DNA from: a virus
Direction: 5' to 3' (one strand)
IMG/VR virus record: IMGVR_UViG_3300036853_000417
Location: 18,151 to 82,150 of that record
DNA: 64,000 nt
Shown: positions 17,024-25,460 of the stretch, in pieces
Layout: each line of letters begins with the position of its first letter
Numbering within the stretch: position 1 is the stretch's first letter
The notes under the pieces: model-generated
What the model saw: only the letters and a program-made list of their open reading frames with translations
Told to the model about the DNA's origin: nothing
Databases searched by the model: none
Made by a program: the position numbers and the translations under genes

Positions 17024-17783
17024 GTTTTTCAAATCTATCTATGTATTGCGCTTCTTTGCCCCATATAGAGCGATGACAAGATACACACAATGTTATTCCA
17101 TTAGTAATATCAAGAATACGTTCAGGACATTCTCTGACTGGATGTATGTGATGTGCTTGTATGTCTCCATTGCTAGGCTTATTGCACATTTGGCAGGTAT
17201 AATTATCACGTTCATATACAGATTTGCGCCAGTCTTTGTACTCAAATTGACCATGAATAATAGCTCGATATTTAGTAATTCCTCCATTTTTCCAATTAGG
17301 ATGAAGATGTTGACGATATTTTCCTTTAAGGCTGCTAGAAATCTTTTTACGGGTAGTATCAGCAAGCTTGGCCCCGTATCGTGGGGAATTCTCTCCTATA
17401 CGGCTTTTTGCATAATCACTCAATTCTTGTTTACGTTGAGCAGACAAGGGAATACCCTTGTTCCAACCAGCACATTTTTCAGTTTTATCTCGAATTGGAA
17501 TTTCGTATTCATGCAACAATTTACTAATACTACTTTCAGACGAACCCAGTTGACGCCATATAGTATCTATACTCAATTCCTGATTTACATACAGTTCATG
17601 CAATTGTTCTTTACTAGATGCCACAGGACGTTGTGCAAGATGCCTGTCACGAATGGGAATATCATATTTTCTCAACCAATTACTAATAGTTTGGCTAGAA
17701 TTGACTCCTACAAGTGCAGCAATTTCAACTGTGGTCAAATTTTCAGTAACATACAAATTATACAAAGTGTCTTTGTCCAGCAT
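16998..17783 (-). CDS. HNH homing-type endonuclease inserted in a methyltransferase gene
   Basis: 261 residues on the opposite strand. The N-terminal 95 residues contain two similar HTH-like units, each ending YDIPIRDR or YEIPIRDK, probably DNA-binding repeats. The middle has NUMOD-like basic segments (SSSLKGKYRQHLHPNWKNGG). The C-terminus is a clear HNH nuclease: YERDNYTCQMCNKP, AHHIHPV, DITNGITLCVSCHRSIWG. A strong AAAGGAG site precedes the ATG. It overlaps the 3' end of the first methyltransferase half by 26 bp. The placement is that of a free-standing homing endonuclease that has fractured its host gene. Confidence 0.88.
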   Translation of the reverse strand: MLDKDTLYNLYVTENLTTVEIAALVGVNSSQTISNWLRKYDIPIRDRHLAQRPVASSKEQLHELYVNQELSIDTIWRQLGSSESSISKLLHEYEIPIRDKTEKCAGWNKGIPLSAQRKQELSDYAKSRIGENSPRYGAKLADTTRKKISSSLKGKYRQHLHPNWKNGGITKYRAIIHGQFEYKDWRKSVYERDNYTCQMCNKPSNGDIQAHHIHPVRECPERILDITNGITLCVSCHRSIWGKEAQYIDRFEKLIHVHPPN

Positions 17784-17799
17784 GGGAGGCTCCTTTATG
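17781..17799. promoter_or_regulatory. overlapping divergent ribosome-binding sites and start codons
   Basis: In 19 bp the leftward HNH gene (ATG at 17783-17781, Shine-Dalgarno AAAGGAG) and the rightward second methyltransferase half (Shine-Dalgarno GGGAGG, ATG at 17797) share complementary bases for initiation. The two start codons are 13 bp apart and face away from each other. Confidence 0.7.
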
Positions 17800-18831
17800 C
17801 AGTACCATAACTTTCCTAATTATAACACAACAGAAGAAATTATACAAGTTACTGTATATGGAAGAACGTTAAATCTTATCAGACGTAATGGGAGATTTGT
17901 GAAACCTATTGAACTAAAAGAACTAGAAGGGAATGGGACTGGGATGAAGCCCTCTCATGAAGTATGGTGGCTGGCGCGTGCTCCTCTTTCAGAATCTACT
18001 GTAGCTGCTAATGTCCTAAAACATGGTACTGGTGCACTCAATATTGATGCCAGTCGAGTCTCATATGTGAGTGAGAAAGATGGACAACCTAAAGATTATA
18101 GCAATAGCAAAGGGATAGGAACCTATCAGGAAAGTTGTAAAGAACAGGGTGCCCGCAAATACGCAGATGGTTTTTCTTATCTTAAAAATAACTTTGTTGC
18201 ACAGACTCCTGCCAATGGTCGATGGCCTGCTAATCTTCTGTTTTCTCACACTTTATTTTGTACTGAGGAGCAATGTACAGAAGATTGTCCGATAGTGCTA
18301 CTAGATAAACAGAGCGGGGTGAGGAAAAGCGTAAGAAGCCTAAGAGGCGGTGTGAAGCTCACCGGGACAACGTATAGCCCTCGATTTAAGCAAGAAATCA
18401 GCGAATATGAATGTGGCTACAATGATCAAGGTGGAGCTTCCCGTTTCTTTCAGCAATTTTACTACTGCCCTAAAGCTTCACAATCTGAAAGAGAATCAGG
18501 TTGCGAACATCTTTCTGAGCACAATGGATTTGATAAAAACACCAGTAAGCAGATAGCGCACATCAATCACGAAACAGGGAATACGACCTATTCAGAGTAT
18601 TCCCCAAGTGTGCGTAAAAATAATCATCCAACGGTAAAGCCTGTAAATCTTTTGAAGTATCTTATCAGGATGATTACGCCTCCTGGTGGAACAGTTCTTG
18701 ACATGTTTGCAGGAAGTGGGAGTACTGGGCTGGCAGCAATACAGGATGGATGTACCTTTATTCTCATTGAAAAAGAGATTGAGTATGTAGAGATTGCACG
18801 TGCAAGGATAGCCGCTATCCAGAATGGATGA
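17797..18831 (+). CDS. DNA methyltransferase, C-terminal half of a split gene
   Basis: 344 residues from the ATG at 17797 with GGGAGG 7 bp upstream. After about 50 residues of unrelated lead sequence, the familiar GTGMKPSHEVWWLARAPLSE appears, then a recognition region with several cysteines, then NNHPTVKPVNLLKYLI and the AdoMet-binding loop MFAGSGSTGLAAIQDG. It complements the TDPP-containing half at 16586. The two halves are in different frames, so they can work only as separate chains. The stop overlaps the next gene start. Confidence 0.85.
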   Translation: MQYHNFPNYNTTEEIIQVTVYGRTLNLIRRNGRFVKPIELKELEGNGTGMKPSHEVWWLARAPLSESTVAANVLKHGTGALNIDASRVSYVSEKDGQPKDYSNSKGIGTYQESCKEQGARKYADGFSYLKNNFVAQTPANGRWPANLLFSHTLFCTEEQCTEDCPIVLLDKQSGVRKSVRSLRGGVKLTGTTYSPRFKQEISEYECGYNDQGGASRFFQQFYYCPKASQSERESGCEHLSEHNGFDKNTSKQIAHINHETGNTTYSEYSPSVRKNNHPTVKPVNLLKYLIRMITPPGGTVLDMFAGSGSTGLAAIQDGCTFILIEKEIEYVEIARARIAAIQNG

Positions 18832-19384
18832 AAGAAAGATGACGAAAGAACACTATAAAAAAACAATAGATCTCAGGGAATATCCCTATCCGGCCCTGAT
18901 TCTTCCCTGTGAGTCAGGAATCCTTTTTGAGCAGCAAACAGGAGGGTTGGCGTGTTCACACCATCAAATAGAAGGGTTGTTCTTGCCACTTCCTGTACAG
19001 AGTCATAACTTACACATGTTTATGGAAGCACTGGAAGTCATTCATCCAGGATGCTATGGACACTCCCTGACATTTGAAGAGGCATGTAAACTCGATGATG
19101 CTGTTATTAAAAGATATAATGTACCATTAGAGGTAAATAAAGAAAAGCGAGGAGAAAGCACAGAAGCATGGGTACATGTACGTATTATGGGGAAGGATGA
19201 CAAATGGCCGTATAGACCAGGGAGTTCTGAACTATGGGATTTTCAGCGGTTTGCCAAAAAAATGAAACCAGACATCACCAAAGAAGAAATTATCCAGATT
19301 CTTCATAAGAACATCCTTGAATGCTCTACTCTGGCAGATTTTGCAGGAGAAGGGGCTATTTTGACCTGGGAGAATTGTGACTGA
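18824..19384 (+). CDS. hypothetical protein (possible DUF6210-like)
   Basis: 186 residues. The segment LILPCESGILFEQQTGGLAC near residue 25 resembles a small domain found in proteins annotated DUF6210, but I am not certain. Two alternative starts (18824, 18839) are possible; the first overlaps the methyltransferase stop. It overlaps the next gene by one base. Confidence 0.6.
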   Translation: MDERKMTKEHYKKTIDLREYPYPALILPCESGILFEQQTGGLACSHHQIEGLFLPLPVQSHNLHMFMEALEVIHPGCYGHSLTFEEACKLDDAVIKRYNVPLEVNKEKRGESTEAWVHVRIMGKDDKWPYRPGSSELWDFQRFAKKMKPDITKEEIIQILHKNILECSTLADFAGEGAILTWENCD

Positions 19385-20046
19385 TGACAGATGCAGAGCT
19401 GATTACAACCATTCTCAATGTCTATAGTTTCCAGGATCAGGAGATTACCACTCTCTCTGAGGCTATTGTTGATGCGCGTCTGCTTTCCATGCGGGTATCC
19501 TACCAGCACGCACAAAAGGTTGTTGGGGTGCCTGTAAACTGGGAACCATCTGGAAGCATGCGAAGTCGAATTACCAGGCAAAGTCAGAAGGATGCGCATG
19601 GGATTGCTACAACATTTAGGAATCTCCTGACATCACTGCTTGAAGATCTTTTCCAGGTCAAGCATGTTGCCAGTTGGCAAGACATCTTTGGAACACTTTC
19701 AGAGGCTGTATCCAGTGTTATTGCTCATATTAAAGAATGGATACGCGATCTGCTTCCCTGGAAAGGACAACAAATTATCAATGCTTCATGTGGCACCGGA
19801 CTAAATGAAGGGCTGGATACTTTTATGAAAGATCTTGCCAATGGAGATATCATTGATGATTCAGGGAAACCGCTCAGTATTGAGTACATGACTGACTATG
19901 CAGTTCGCGTACTTCCGGTAGAATCAAGTGATGATATTTGTCGTGATTATGCAGGAGTTACTTTTGCGCTATCCGATTACGATCTCATCCCTGCGTTCCC
20001 TGTCCATGTAAATTGTCCACATTATAAAGAAATTCTTCAAAGATAG
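19384..20046 (+). CDS. head morphogenesis (MuF/gp7)-like protein
   Basis: 220 residues, helical in the first two thirds. The C-terminus has VESSDDICRDYAGVTFALSD and PAFPVHVNCPHY, the Cys...P..H.NC pattern that closes phage head-morphogenesis (SPP1 gp7/MuF) domains. Position after the portal and before the protease fits a minor capsid protein present at the portal vertex. Confidence 0.55.
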   Translation: MTDAELITTILNVYSFQDQEITTLSEAIVDARLLSMRVSYQHAQKVVGVPVNWEPSGSMRSRITRQSQKDAHGIATTFRNLLTSLLEDLFQVKHVASWQDIFGTLSEAVSSVIAHIKEWIRDLLPWKGQQIINASCGTGLNEGLDTFMKDLANGDIIDDSGKPLSIEYMTDYAVRVLPVESSDDICRDYAGVTFALSDYDLIPAFPVHVNCPHYKEILQR

Positions 20047-20060
20047 AGGAGGACGACCGT

Positions 20061-20363
20061 ATGTACTACCGTCAGAATGAGCATATTGTTGAGACTGATA
20101 ATATTGATGCAATTCAACGCGCCTATCTTACCGAAGAGGAGGATGGTGTAAAGCTTCTGCATGTAACATTTGTACTCAAACCGGATGCAAATATTACAAC
20201 GCCTGAGTCCTTTCATCTTACCAATGGGGTAGAACACCGCTTATTACATATTCCACCAGAGGAGCCTGCTCCTCCGTCTGAAGAGCCTTTTCCTCCACCA
20301 GAGGAGCCTGCTCCTCCGTCTGAAGAACAAGTACAGGAAGACGAAAAGCCTGTTGAGGATTAG
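20061..20363 (+). CDS. small protein with Pro/Glu repeat tail
   Basis: 100 residues. The first 75 form a compact beta-rich domain; the tail repeats EEPAPPSEE twice with a PFPPP variant between. GAGGACG lies ahead of the ATG. A role as a spacer or surface extension in the virion is possible. The repeat copies are close in DNA sequence too. Confidence 0.6.
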   Translation: MYYRQNEHIVETDNIDAIQRAYLTEEEDGVKLLHVTFVLKPDANITTPESFHLTNGVEHRLLHIPPEEPAPPSEEPFPPPEEPAPPSEEQVQEDEKPVED

Positions 20364-20376
20364 TCGTTGTTTAGTG

Positions 20377-20410
20377 GTGTCTATCCGAATAAGCTTATTT
20401 GGATAGACAC
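20377..20410 (+). terminator. 34-base near-perfect hairpin without T-run
   Basis: GTGTCTATCC at 20377-20386 pairs with GGATAGACAC at 20401-20410, and the intervening AATAAGCTTATT is itself palindromic. No T-tract follows on either strand. It may be a processing site or a weak pause element before the protease gene. Confidence 0.45.
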
Positions 20411-20433
20411 TCAAGTGGTAAGGTGGTAATGAA

Positions 20434-22512
20434 GTGGATGCTCTTCTTTCCTCTCGATATATTCAAGCTTCAAAATTTGGAGTTGGACCTGATTTCTCTA
20501 TCCATACTGGTGCTATGCATCCGGTAACTGAAAAGGATATTCCAGTAGAGGACCTGGATAAGCCTGTGCTCAAGATGCGCGGTTCATCAGTCGTGGAAGA
20601 TTTACAGGGAGATATCATGCAACTTACGGCATTGCAAGATATGACCAAAGTTGCCTCAGATCTCACCTTCTGGCTCAATCATAGCTATGAGTTGCCAGAT
20701 GATGCCTATGGTAAGATGTACGGTCATCCGACTATTCAGGTACAAAACACTATTGCTGACCTTTGGGTAGCTGTTGAGACCTTTATCAGTAATTCTAAGG
20801 CTGAAAAGACCTATAACCTGATAAAGCGAGAAGGGGCAAGATTCGGCTGCTCTATTGGCTGCATGGTCACGGATTGGAGCTGGCTTGATCCTGACGATCC
20901 CTGGATGTCTGGAATCTCTATTGATCATGTTTACACGGTCGAATTTAGTATTGTTGGCGTTCCTGCAAATCAACGCTGTTGGGTGGAAAATGCGATTAAG
21001 GGCATGTTTGCGCGGAGCCTGGTCAATGGAAATGGGGATATGGCTAAAAGTCTCGCGCCAGCATTTCGAGGACTCTTCTCCAAACAATATGAGGACATTC
21101 TGCGAAACGTGACAAGTGAAGGATTACGAAAGGACCTGGAAAGTATCCCTCTTCGTGATGCACCATCTCACCGCATTATCTATGATTTTGATGGGACAGA
21201 AGGGTTTGCTTTGAGGGACAATAAGGGGACAAAGAAGTCATTACATCGCGAAGATATCCCCACAATTCTTGAGCAATATAAAGAGAAGAAGACGACCAGC
21301 GGTAATACCAACTATCCCCAGAAGGAGGATAGTACCAATGAGCCTGAAGAGGGGACAGACAAAAAGGAGAAGATAGCTGCTGCATCCGAGGTCAGTGTTT
21401 CTGAAGATGGGTCCCACGAGGTATGTACAGGAACACATTCCCATTCGCACAAAGCATATGGGGATCAAGGTAGTGATGAAATGCACAAGCATTCCCATAG
21501 TCACGATGGAGATTCTGCCCACGGCCACAACCACGAAAAATCACAGGAACCTGAAGTACAGAAGGATGTATCAGGACAGGAGCCAATTGTACAACACGAC
21601 GCTCTAAGGGTGGTCTATCATGCATTGCTCGATCAAGCAAACGCTATTGGCAAACAACTTGGTTTATCTCCTGTTGGAGAAGAGACACAAAAAGCAATCA
21701 TCGCAGTCAACATTCCTCCGCAAGACGTGATTACCTTGCTATCTAGCATTGACAGTCAGGTTGATACTCTTATGGCAGGTTTCGGTATCCCTGATATTGA
21801 TGAGACCTACAGCATTGATACTCAGGTGCGTAGAATGCTTGAGAGCTTTTTCAAGATAGCAGAGGGGAGAGAGCTGTCTGACAAAAATAAGCGCATCTTG
21901 CAGTCTATTCATGATGGAGTAAAATCCATGCATCCTGCTGTCTGCGGAGAAGAGAATGCAATGAGTATTGATGATCTGGCCAGATCCTTGCATCCTGACA
22001 CTCGCAAAGATATGACACTTCAGCAAGTACAGGTTTACCAGGAAAGTATGGAAAAGCAACTTGAAGTGTTTACCAGACTCACGGAGGCAATTGAATCAGT
22101 CACTGCAAAAGATCTGATAGAAGGAGCAATTTCGAACGCTTTCAAGAAGTTTCGCATAGAGCAAGAGGAAATCGTACAGATGTTCAAAAGGCTCAAAGAT
22201 ATGCCTCTTGGCCGACCGACGAATCTTGTGGGAAGAACAGTAGAACCGCAAGATGAGGGTGTAGCGCATTATCATGATTTTCTTCAGAGTAGAGCAGGAA
22301 AACCCTGGAGTTTGGAGGAGGCTCTGGCACAGACAATAGTCGAAGAGTACCGTGGAATGCCTTGCAGGAGATGGGAAGATGGTATTGGGGGAGATGTATC
22401 ATCAGGAGTGCGCCCGCGCCTGACAGAACATCAGAAAACGTACATGTCCCCATCTGAAATACTTCGATACAATAAGGGGGAAAAGGCATTCGTTCCAGAA
22501 TTTAACCGATAG
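20434..22512 (+). CDS. prohead protease fused to a scaffold-like region
   Basis: 692 residues from GTG. Residues about 1-190 look like an HK97-type prohead (S78-like) serine protease, ending in the hallmark EFSIVGVPANQ near residue 172. After a linker comes a His-rich block at residues 333-369 (HSHSHKAYGD, HKHSHSHDGD, HGHNHE), then long helical, probably coiled-coil sequence to the end, as expected for a scaffold. Protease-scaffold fusions cleave themselves out during head maturation. The His-rich insert could bind metal and is not part of the usual family. Confidence 0.75.
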   Translation: MDALLSSRYIQASKFGVGPDFSIHTGAMHPVTEKDIPVEDLDKPVLKMRGSSVVEDLQGDIMQLTALQDMTKVASDLTFWLNHSYELPDDAYGKMYGHPTIQVQNTIADLWVAVETFISNSKAEKTYNLIKREGARFGCSIGCMVTDWSWLDPDDPWMSGISIDHVYTVEFSIVGVPANQRCWVENAIKGMFARSLVNGNGDMAKSLAPAFRGLFSKQYEDILRNVTSEGLRKDLESIPLRDAPSHRIIYDFDGTEGFALRDNKGTKKSLHREDIPTILEQYKEKKTTSGNTNYPQKEDSTNEPEEGTDKKEKIAAASEVSVSEDGSHEVCTGTHSHSHKAYGDQGSDEMHKHSHSHDGDSAHGHNHEKSQEPEVQKDVSGQEPIVQHDALRVVYHALLDQANAIGKQLGLSPVGEETQKAIIAVNIPPQDVITLLSSIDSQVDTLMAGFGIPDIDETYSIDTQVRRMLESFFKIAEGRELSDKNKRILQSIHDGVKSMHPAVCGEENAMSIDDLARSLHPDTRKDMTLQQVQVYQESMEKQLEVFTRLTEAIESVTAKDLIEGAISNAFKKFRIEQEEIVQMFKRLKDMPLGRPTNLVGRTVEPQDEGVAHYHDFLQSRAGKPWSLEEALAQTIVEEYRGMPCRRWEDGIGGDVSSGVRPRLTEHQKTYMSPSEILRYNKGEKAFVPEFNR

Positions 22513-22515
22513 CTA

Positions 22516-22688
22516 TTAGGAACAGATAAAGATCGGGTCATCATACGCCCGCTCTTTATCCTTTCGCACCTGCTCTAGATCATCAAGCATCTCGCCAGGC
22601 AGATCACTCCATGCTCCGAATGGATAAATTTCTTCAAGCAATCTCTGATTCGATCTTTAGTCAAATCTGAAAATGGATAGTGGGTCAT
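22516..22688 (-). pseudogene. small leftward gene broken by a frameshift
   Basis: A start at 22688 has AAGGAG 7 bp upstream and reads MTHYPFSDLTKDRIR. About 20 codons in, good coding sequence continues only in the -1 frame, as LLEEIYPFGAWSDLPGEMLD then LEQVRKDKERAYDD, to a stop at 22516. The total length is not a multiple of three. Either one base has been lost or gained, or there is recoding; no canonical slippery heptamer is seen. Confidence 0.5.
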
Positions 22689-22721
22689 AAAAATGCTCCT
22701 TTTCTATTCAACAACCAGCTC

Positions 22722-23369
22722 CTACTGAGGGGATGACATTGATACAAAGGAATATCGATAGTCACTTTTATATGCACCCACTATGGAGCGTATATCTTTG
22801 ATATCATACTCATTATTGTAGGGATCAATCTTCCATGAGGGGGCATCGATCATACATTGCTTGCCTCTCTCTAAACGGATAATAGAAAGATCCTGTGGCA
22901 AGAAGTCTGGAATTTCTTCCTCATCATATACAGCAAGGAAAGATATGTAATGCGATCTTTTGGTGAGATTGGCCGTGTGACCCTCCTTCCATGCAGTTAT
23001 GTCCTCTTCCCTTCCCTTCTCTCTGAGAGCGTCCAACACCTCGCCTTTTGGCAAAACATCCTCGCCTGAAGGAGGGAGATGAATTGTCTCTATGGGATAA
23101 CGGATCACGGACGATTCTTCCCGCATGCCATATCCATCAGGAGACTCGTACTCCAACTTCACTATTTTCTCAGTGTAAAACTCGACCTCAACGTTGTTCG
23201 CACTGACACTGACATCCATAAGGCATTCTGAAAAACGTTTCGATCCATCGGGCCAAATGGAGGTTGCAACCTCAATGACAATAGCAATCTCATCGAAATT
23301 CTGCAATTTGCGGGTATAACGGTAGCAGTCGCTGTCAGTAAAACTGACAGTATTATTCTCATAATACAT
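22722..23369 (-). CDS. hypothetical protein of the leftward small-gene operon
   Basis: 215 residues with AAGGATAAGG before the ATG. Acidic, mixed alpha/beta, no recognised motif. It is one of seven or more leftward genes between 25.75 and 22.5 kb that share spacing of 20-60 bp and similar GAAAGGAT-type leaders, likely early phage functions. Confidence 0.65.
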   Translation of the reverse strand: MYYENNTVSFTDSDCYRYTRKLQNFDEIAIVIEVATSIWPDGSKRFSECLMDVSVSANNVEVEFYTEKIVKLEYESPDGYGMREESSVIRYPIETIHLPPSGEDVLPKGEVLDALREKGREEDITAWKEGHTANLTKRSHYISFLAVYDEEEIPDFLPQDLSIIRLERGKQCMIDAPSWKIDPYNNEYDIKDIRSIVGAYKSDYRYSFVSMSSPQ

Positions 23370-23389
23370 ATCCTTATCCTTTCAAACTC

Positions 23390-23689
23390 TTATTCTAAAA
23401 CAACATAATTCGGGATACGTGCCGGTTCCAATGGTTTCCAGGGGGGACGCTTGTTTCCTACGTCGCCCAGGGCATTCATTACGCCTGTCCACGAGTAGTG
23501 AGGAACAATCCCCAGAGACTCACAGGCTTGCGCATACTCAGCAAGGAGTCCTGTAACTAGTGCGCGATCACGTCCTTCCAAAATGCTTCCAACACTGTGA
23601 GCCTTAGAACCTTCCGGTTCTAGTTGATAGAGCATTCCCTCATACACGAGGAAATGCCTACCCGACTTTGTACTTTTCCGTATTTCCAT
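23390..23689 (-). CDS. small hypothetical protein
   Basis: 99 residues beginning MEIRKSTKSGRHFLVYEG, preceded by AAAGGAT. No family recognised. It lies 20 bp upstream of the 215-residue gene and 4 bp downstream of a 26-codon reading frame. Confidence 0.6.
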   Translation of the reverse strand: MEIRKSTKSGRHFLVYEGMLYQLEPEGSKAHSVGSILEGRDRALVTGLLAEYAQACESLGIVPHYSWTGVMNALGDVGNKRPPWKPLEPARIPNYVVLE

Positions 23690-23693
23690 TGAT

Positions 23694-23774
23694 TCATCCT
23701 TTCAAAATTTGGCACGTTTCACGCAGAGCATTTATTTGGTCTAGAGACATTCCATGATTATTCCAACGTGCCAT
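23694..23774 (-). CDS. very small predicted peptide
   Basis: 26 residues starting MARWNNHGMSLDQINALRET. GGGAGG is placed about 8 bp before its ATG, and the AAAGGA inside its last codons serves the following gene. Such tightly packed mini-genes are common in phage early operons. No function is inferred. Confidence 0.45.
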   Translation of the reverse strand: MARWNNHGMSLDQINALRETCQILKG

Positions 23775-23792
23775 GATATAATCCTCCCTGAG

Positions 23793-24269
23793 CTATCTCT
23801 GCCAATATTGGAGGAGCATAAGCTCTCCCTCACTCAAAGAGGAGACATCCAGCTTCTCAAGATCATTTGCTGCAAATCCATAGGCTGCTGTGGGGCCTGT
23901 GCAGGATACGTAATAATCAGGGAGGCCCTCTTCAGGCTTTGGCGCTCTGATGAGATCGATCATCATAGGGGCGCCACTTTCCCCTTTCCTCTGGACGAGA
24001 TCTCCCAGAGAGAACCCGCCGCCTGATAGCAGGGATATCGTCAATACGGAATCTTGTACGGAATCTTGTACAGAGTCCCTATCAGGGACATGATAGATGA
24101 GGAGATATCCCGCACACTCCCAAGTGTGCATCTTCCCTGAGGAGAAGAGCGTGGAGCGCTCCATTGTACCCTCTATTGTAACTTGCATGCCCTCGGCAGC
24201 AGACTCATAAGGAATTCTGCAATCGTCCAGGTCTCCCTGAAATCGGGAATCAATGAGAATGTTTGTCAT
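23793..24269 (-). CDS. hypothetical protein with short internal tandem repeat
   Basis: 158 residues starting MTNILIDSRF; AAAGGA lies 9 bp upstream, and the promoter at 24314-24342 lies just ahead. The residues DSVQDSVQDSV near 67-77 come from a tandem duplication of 12 bp in the DNA. No family is recognised. Confidence 0.65.
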   Translation of the reverse strand: MTNILIDSRFQGDLDDCRIPYESAAEGMQVTIEGTMERSTLFSSGKMHTWECAGYLLIYHVPDRDSVQDSVQDSVLTISLLSGGGFSLGDLVQRKGESGAPMMIDLIRAPKPEEGLPDYYVSCTGPTAAYGFAANDLEKLDVSSLSEGELMLLQYWQR

Positions 24270-24282
24270 TTTCTTTGTCCTT

Positions 24283-24549
24283 TCAGAACTTGTGTGTTTC
24301 TTCTGACACATATACCATAACATATATACATACATATGTCAAGGCTTTAGCGATATCAGCAGCGGTACAACCAATATCAACGGGCTTGACGAGTGCGTCT
24401 ATCTCGTCGCTAGGAACATCTGAGAAGTACTGCACATACGCACGCGTGCAGGCTGATTGTGACATCTTTGAATCAATTGTACTAATAATGTCTTCAGAGG
24501 TGGCTTGTAGAGAAATCATAACCACCTTTGAAATATCGGCTATCTGCAA
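24283..24549 (-). CDS. small hypothetical protein, 3' end overlaps a promoter
   Basis: Up to 88 residues from a TTG; an ATG at MSQSACTRAY is also possible, with a poor ribosome site. Composition between residues 15 and 70 looks like real protein. The last 20 codons (ALTYVCIYVMVYVSEE) run through the promoter of the next gene, whose bases therefore serve two purposes. A competing 23-codon frame begins at 24565. Confidence 0.45.
   Translation of the reverse strand: MQIADISKVVMISLQATSEDIISTIDSKMSQSACTRAYVQYFSDVPSDEIDALVKPVDIGCTAADIAKALTYVCIYVMVYVSEETHKF
24314..24342 (-). promoter_or_regulatory. leftward early-type promoter of the repeated cassette
   Basis: On the minus strand, TTGACA (24342-24337), 17 bp, then TATGGT (24319-24314). 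The spacer is TATGTATGTATATATGT-like, as in the copies at 25.8, 28.9 and 62.8 kb. The leader that follows contains AAGTTCTGAAAGGACAAAG, also shared. Confidence 0.75.
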
Positions 24550-24565
24550 AATCCGGTTTACTCAT
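24494..24565 (-). CDS. very small predicted peptide
   Basis: 23 residues starting MSKPDFADSRYFKGGYDFST. Its ATG overlaps the stop of the 79-residue gene upstream, with AGGA 4 bp ahead. It competes with the larger frame at 24283-24549, so only one of them may be real. Confidence 0.35.
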   Translation of the reverse strand: MSKPDFADSRYFKGGYDFSTSHL

Positions 24566-24801
24566 CTATTCCTTCGTAACTTCCGTTTCAGCAACGGCTC
24601 GACTTCATCAGGCCAGAAGGACATTGAATGCCCATCTTCTGCTTCGACAATGAGAACTTCATCTAAACGAATCTTCTTAACAGTTACAGCCTGTCCAGGG
24701 CCGTATCCATCCTCAATATCGTCCTCATACATCTCAGCATTTTGAGCAATGCGAACTTTATCATTCACTGCATACTGTATCGTCCAAGTGTGCAACCTCA
24801 T
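24562..24801 (-). CDS. small hypothetical protein
   Basis: 79 residues with a strong AAGGAGG site. Beta-rich with acidic patches (MYEDDIEDGYGPGQAV) and a basic end. Could be a small SH3-like fold, not recognised. Confidence 0.6.
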   Translation of the reverse strand: MRLHTWTIQYAVNDKVRIAQNAEMYEDDIEDGYGPGQAVTVKKIRLDEVLIVEAEDGHSMSFWPDEVEPLLKRKLRRNR

Positions 24802-24825
24802 ACGACCTCCTTCCTGTAGCAGAAG

Positions 24826-25107
24826 TTATGACTCGCCGAGTACATTCTTAAACCCTTGTTGGTATCCAAGGTAGTATGCGTGCTGCGCCTTTCGCACACG
24901 CTTTACCCCCTCAGTGATATCAGGTCCCCACTTGCTATCCTCTATGCATTCGCTGATACGTTTGAGTGTTTCTTCCAATGTTGTACCTCCAAAGATATTG
25001 GTTTTCTTATATGGCTGTGCAAATGCTTTGCCATCTGCATAACCTTTGGATTGTTGATACTCCAGGATTTGTTGTAATCCTTCAGTACTCAGATCTTCCC
25101 ATTTCAT
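24826..25107 (-). CDS. small helical hypothetical protein
   Basis: 93 residues, helical, with GYADGKAFAQPY and YYLGYQQGFKN segments. Similar small proteins occur in phage early operons. It has AAAGAGGG ahead of the ATG. No function is recognised. Confidence 0.6.
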   Translation of the reverse strand: MKWEDLSTEGLQQILEYQQSKGYADGKAFAQPYKKTNIFGGTTLEETLKRISECIEDSKWGPDITEGVKRVRKAQHAYYLGYQQGFKNVLGES

Positions 25108-25159
25108 ACTATACCCTCTTTCTGACTGTAAAAATCACTATTGAAGCATAATATCTCAC

Positions 25160-25438
25160 TTAGTCACAATCATCTAACGGACAAGATTGTTCTCCAGTAC
25201 ATTCATAAATGGTGATAAGTGTGTGTGCATTGTCCTGACTGGACCATGCCAGATCATACGCGCTTTTGTGATGGAGACAAAGCATTCCATCTGTAGCTAC
25301 GCCAGTACAGATAAAATCATCTGCATAGAGATGTTTGGCAGCCCTTAACTCTCTAACTGCCTGCTTCCATGTTTTAATATGACGTTCTAGTATGTCTCCT
25401 AGCTCTGAATCCATAATGTGGTAATGTAGTGTGCTCAT
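25160..25438 (-). CDS. small hypothetical protein
   Basis: 92 residues. It contains spaced His/Cys residues (MLCLHH, CTGEQSCPLDDC) that could bind metal. AGGTATCAA lies before the ATG. Second gene of the leftward operon. Confidence 0.6.
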   Translation of the reverse strand: MSTLHYHIMDSELGDILERHIKTWKQAVRELRAAKHLYADDFICTGVATDGMLCLHHKSAYDLAWSSQDNAHTLITIYECTGEQSCPLDDCD

Positions 25439-25460
25439 TTGATACCTCGGTGATTTTGTT

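Noticed and set aside
16998-17790. Group I intron or intein in the split methyltransferase
   Set aside because: No Q/R/S core or P7 pairing is seen beside the insert, and no intein motifs; the halves are in different frames with separate ribosome sites.
17010-17810. 266-codon rightward frame across the inserted HNH gene
   Set aside because: It is antisense to a clear HNH domain and would not restore the methyltransferase frame.
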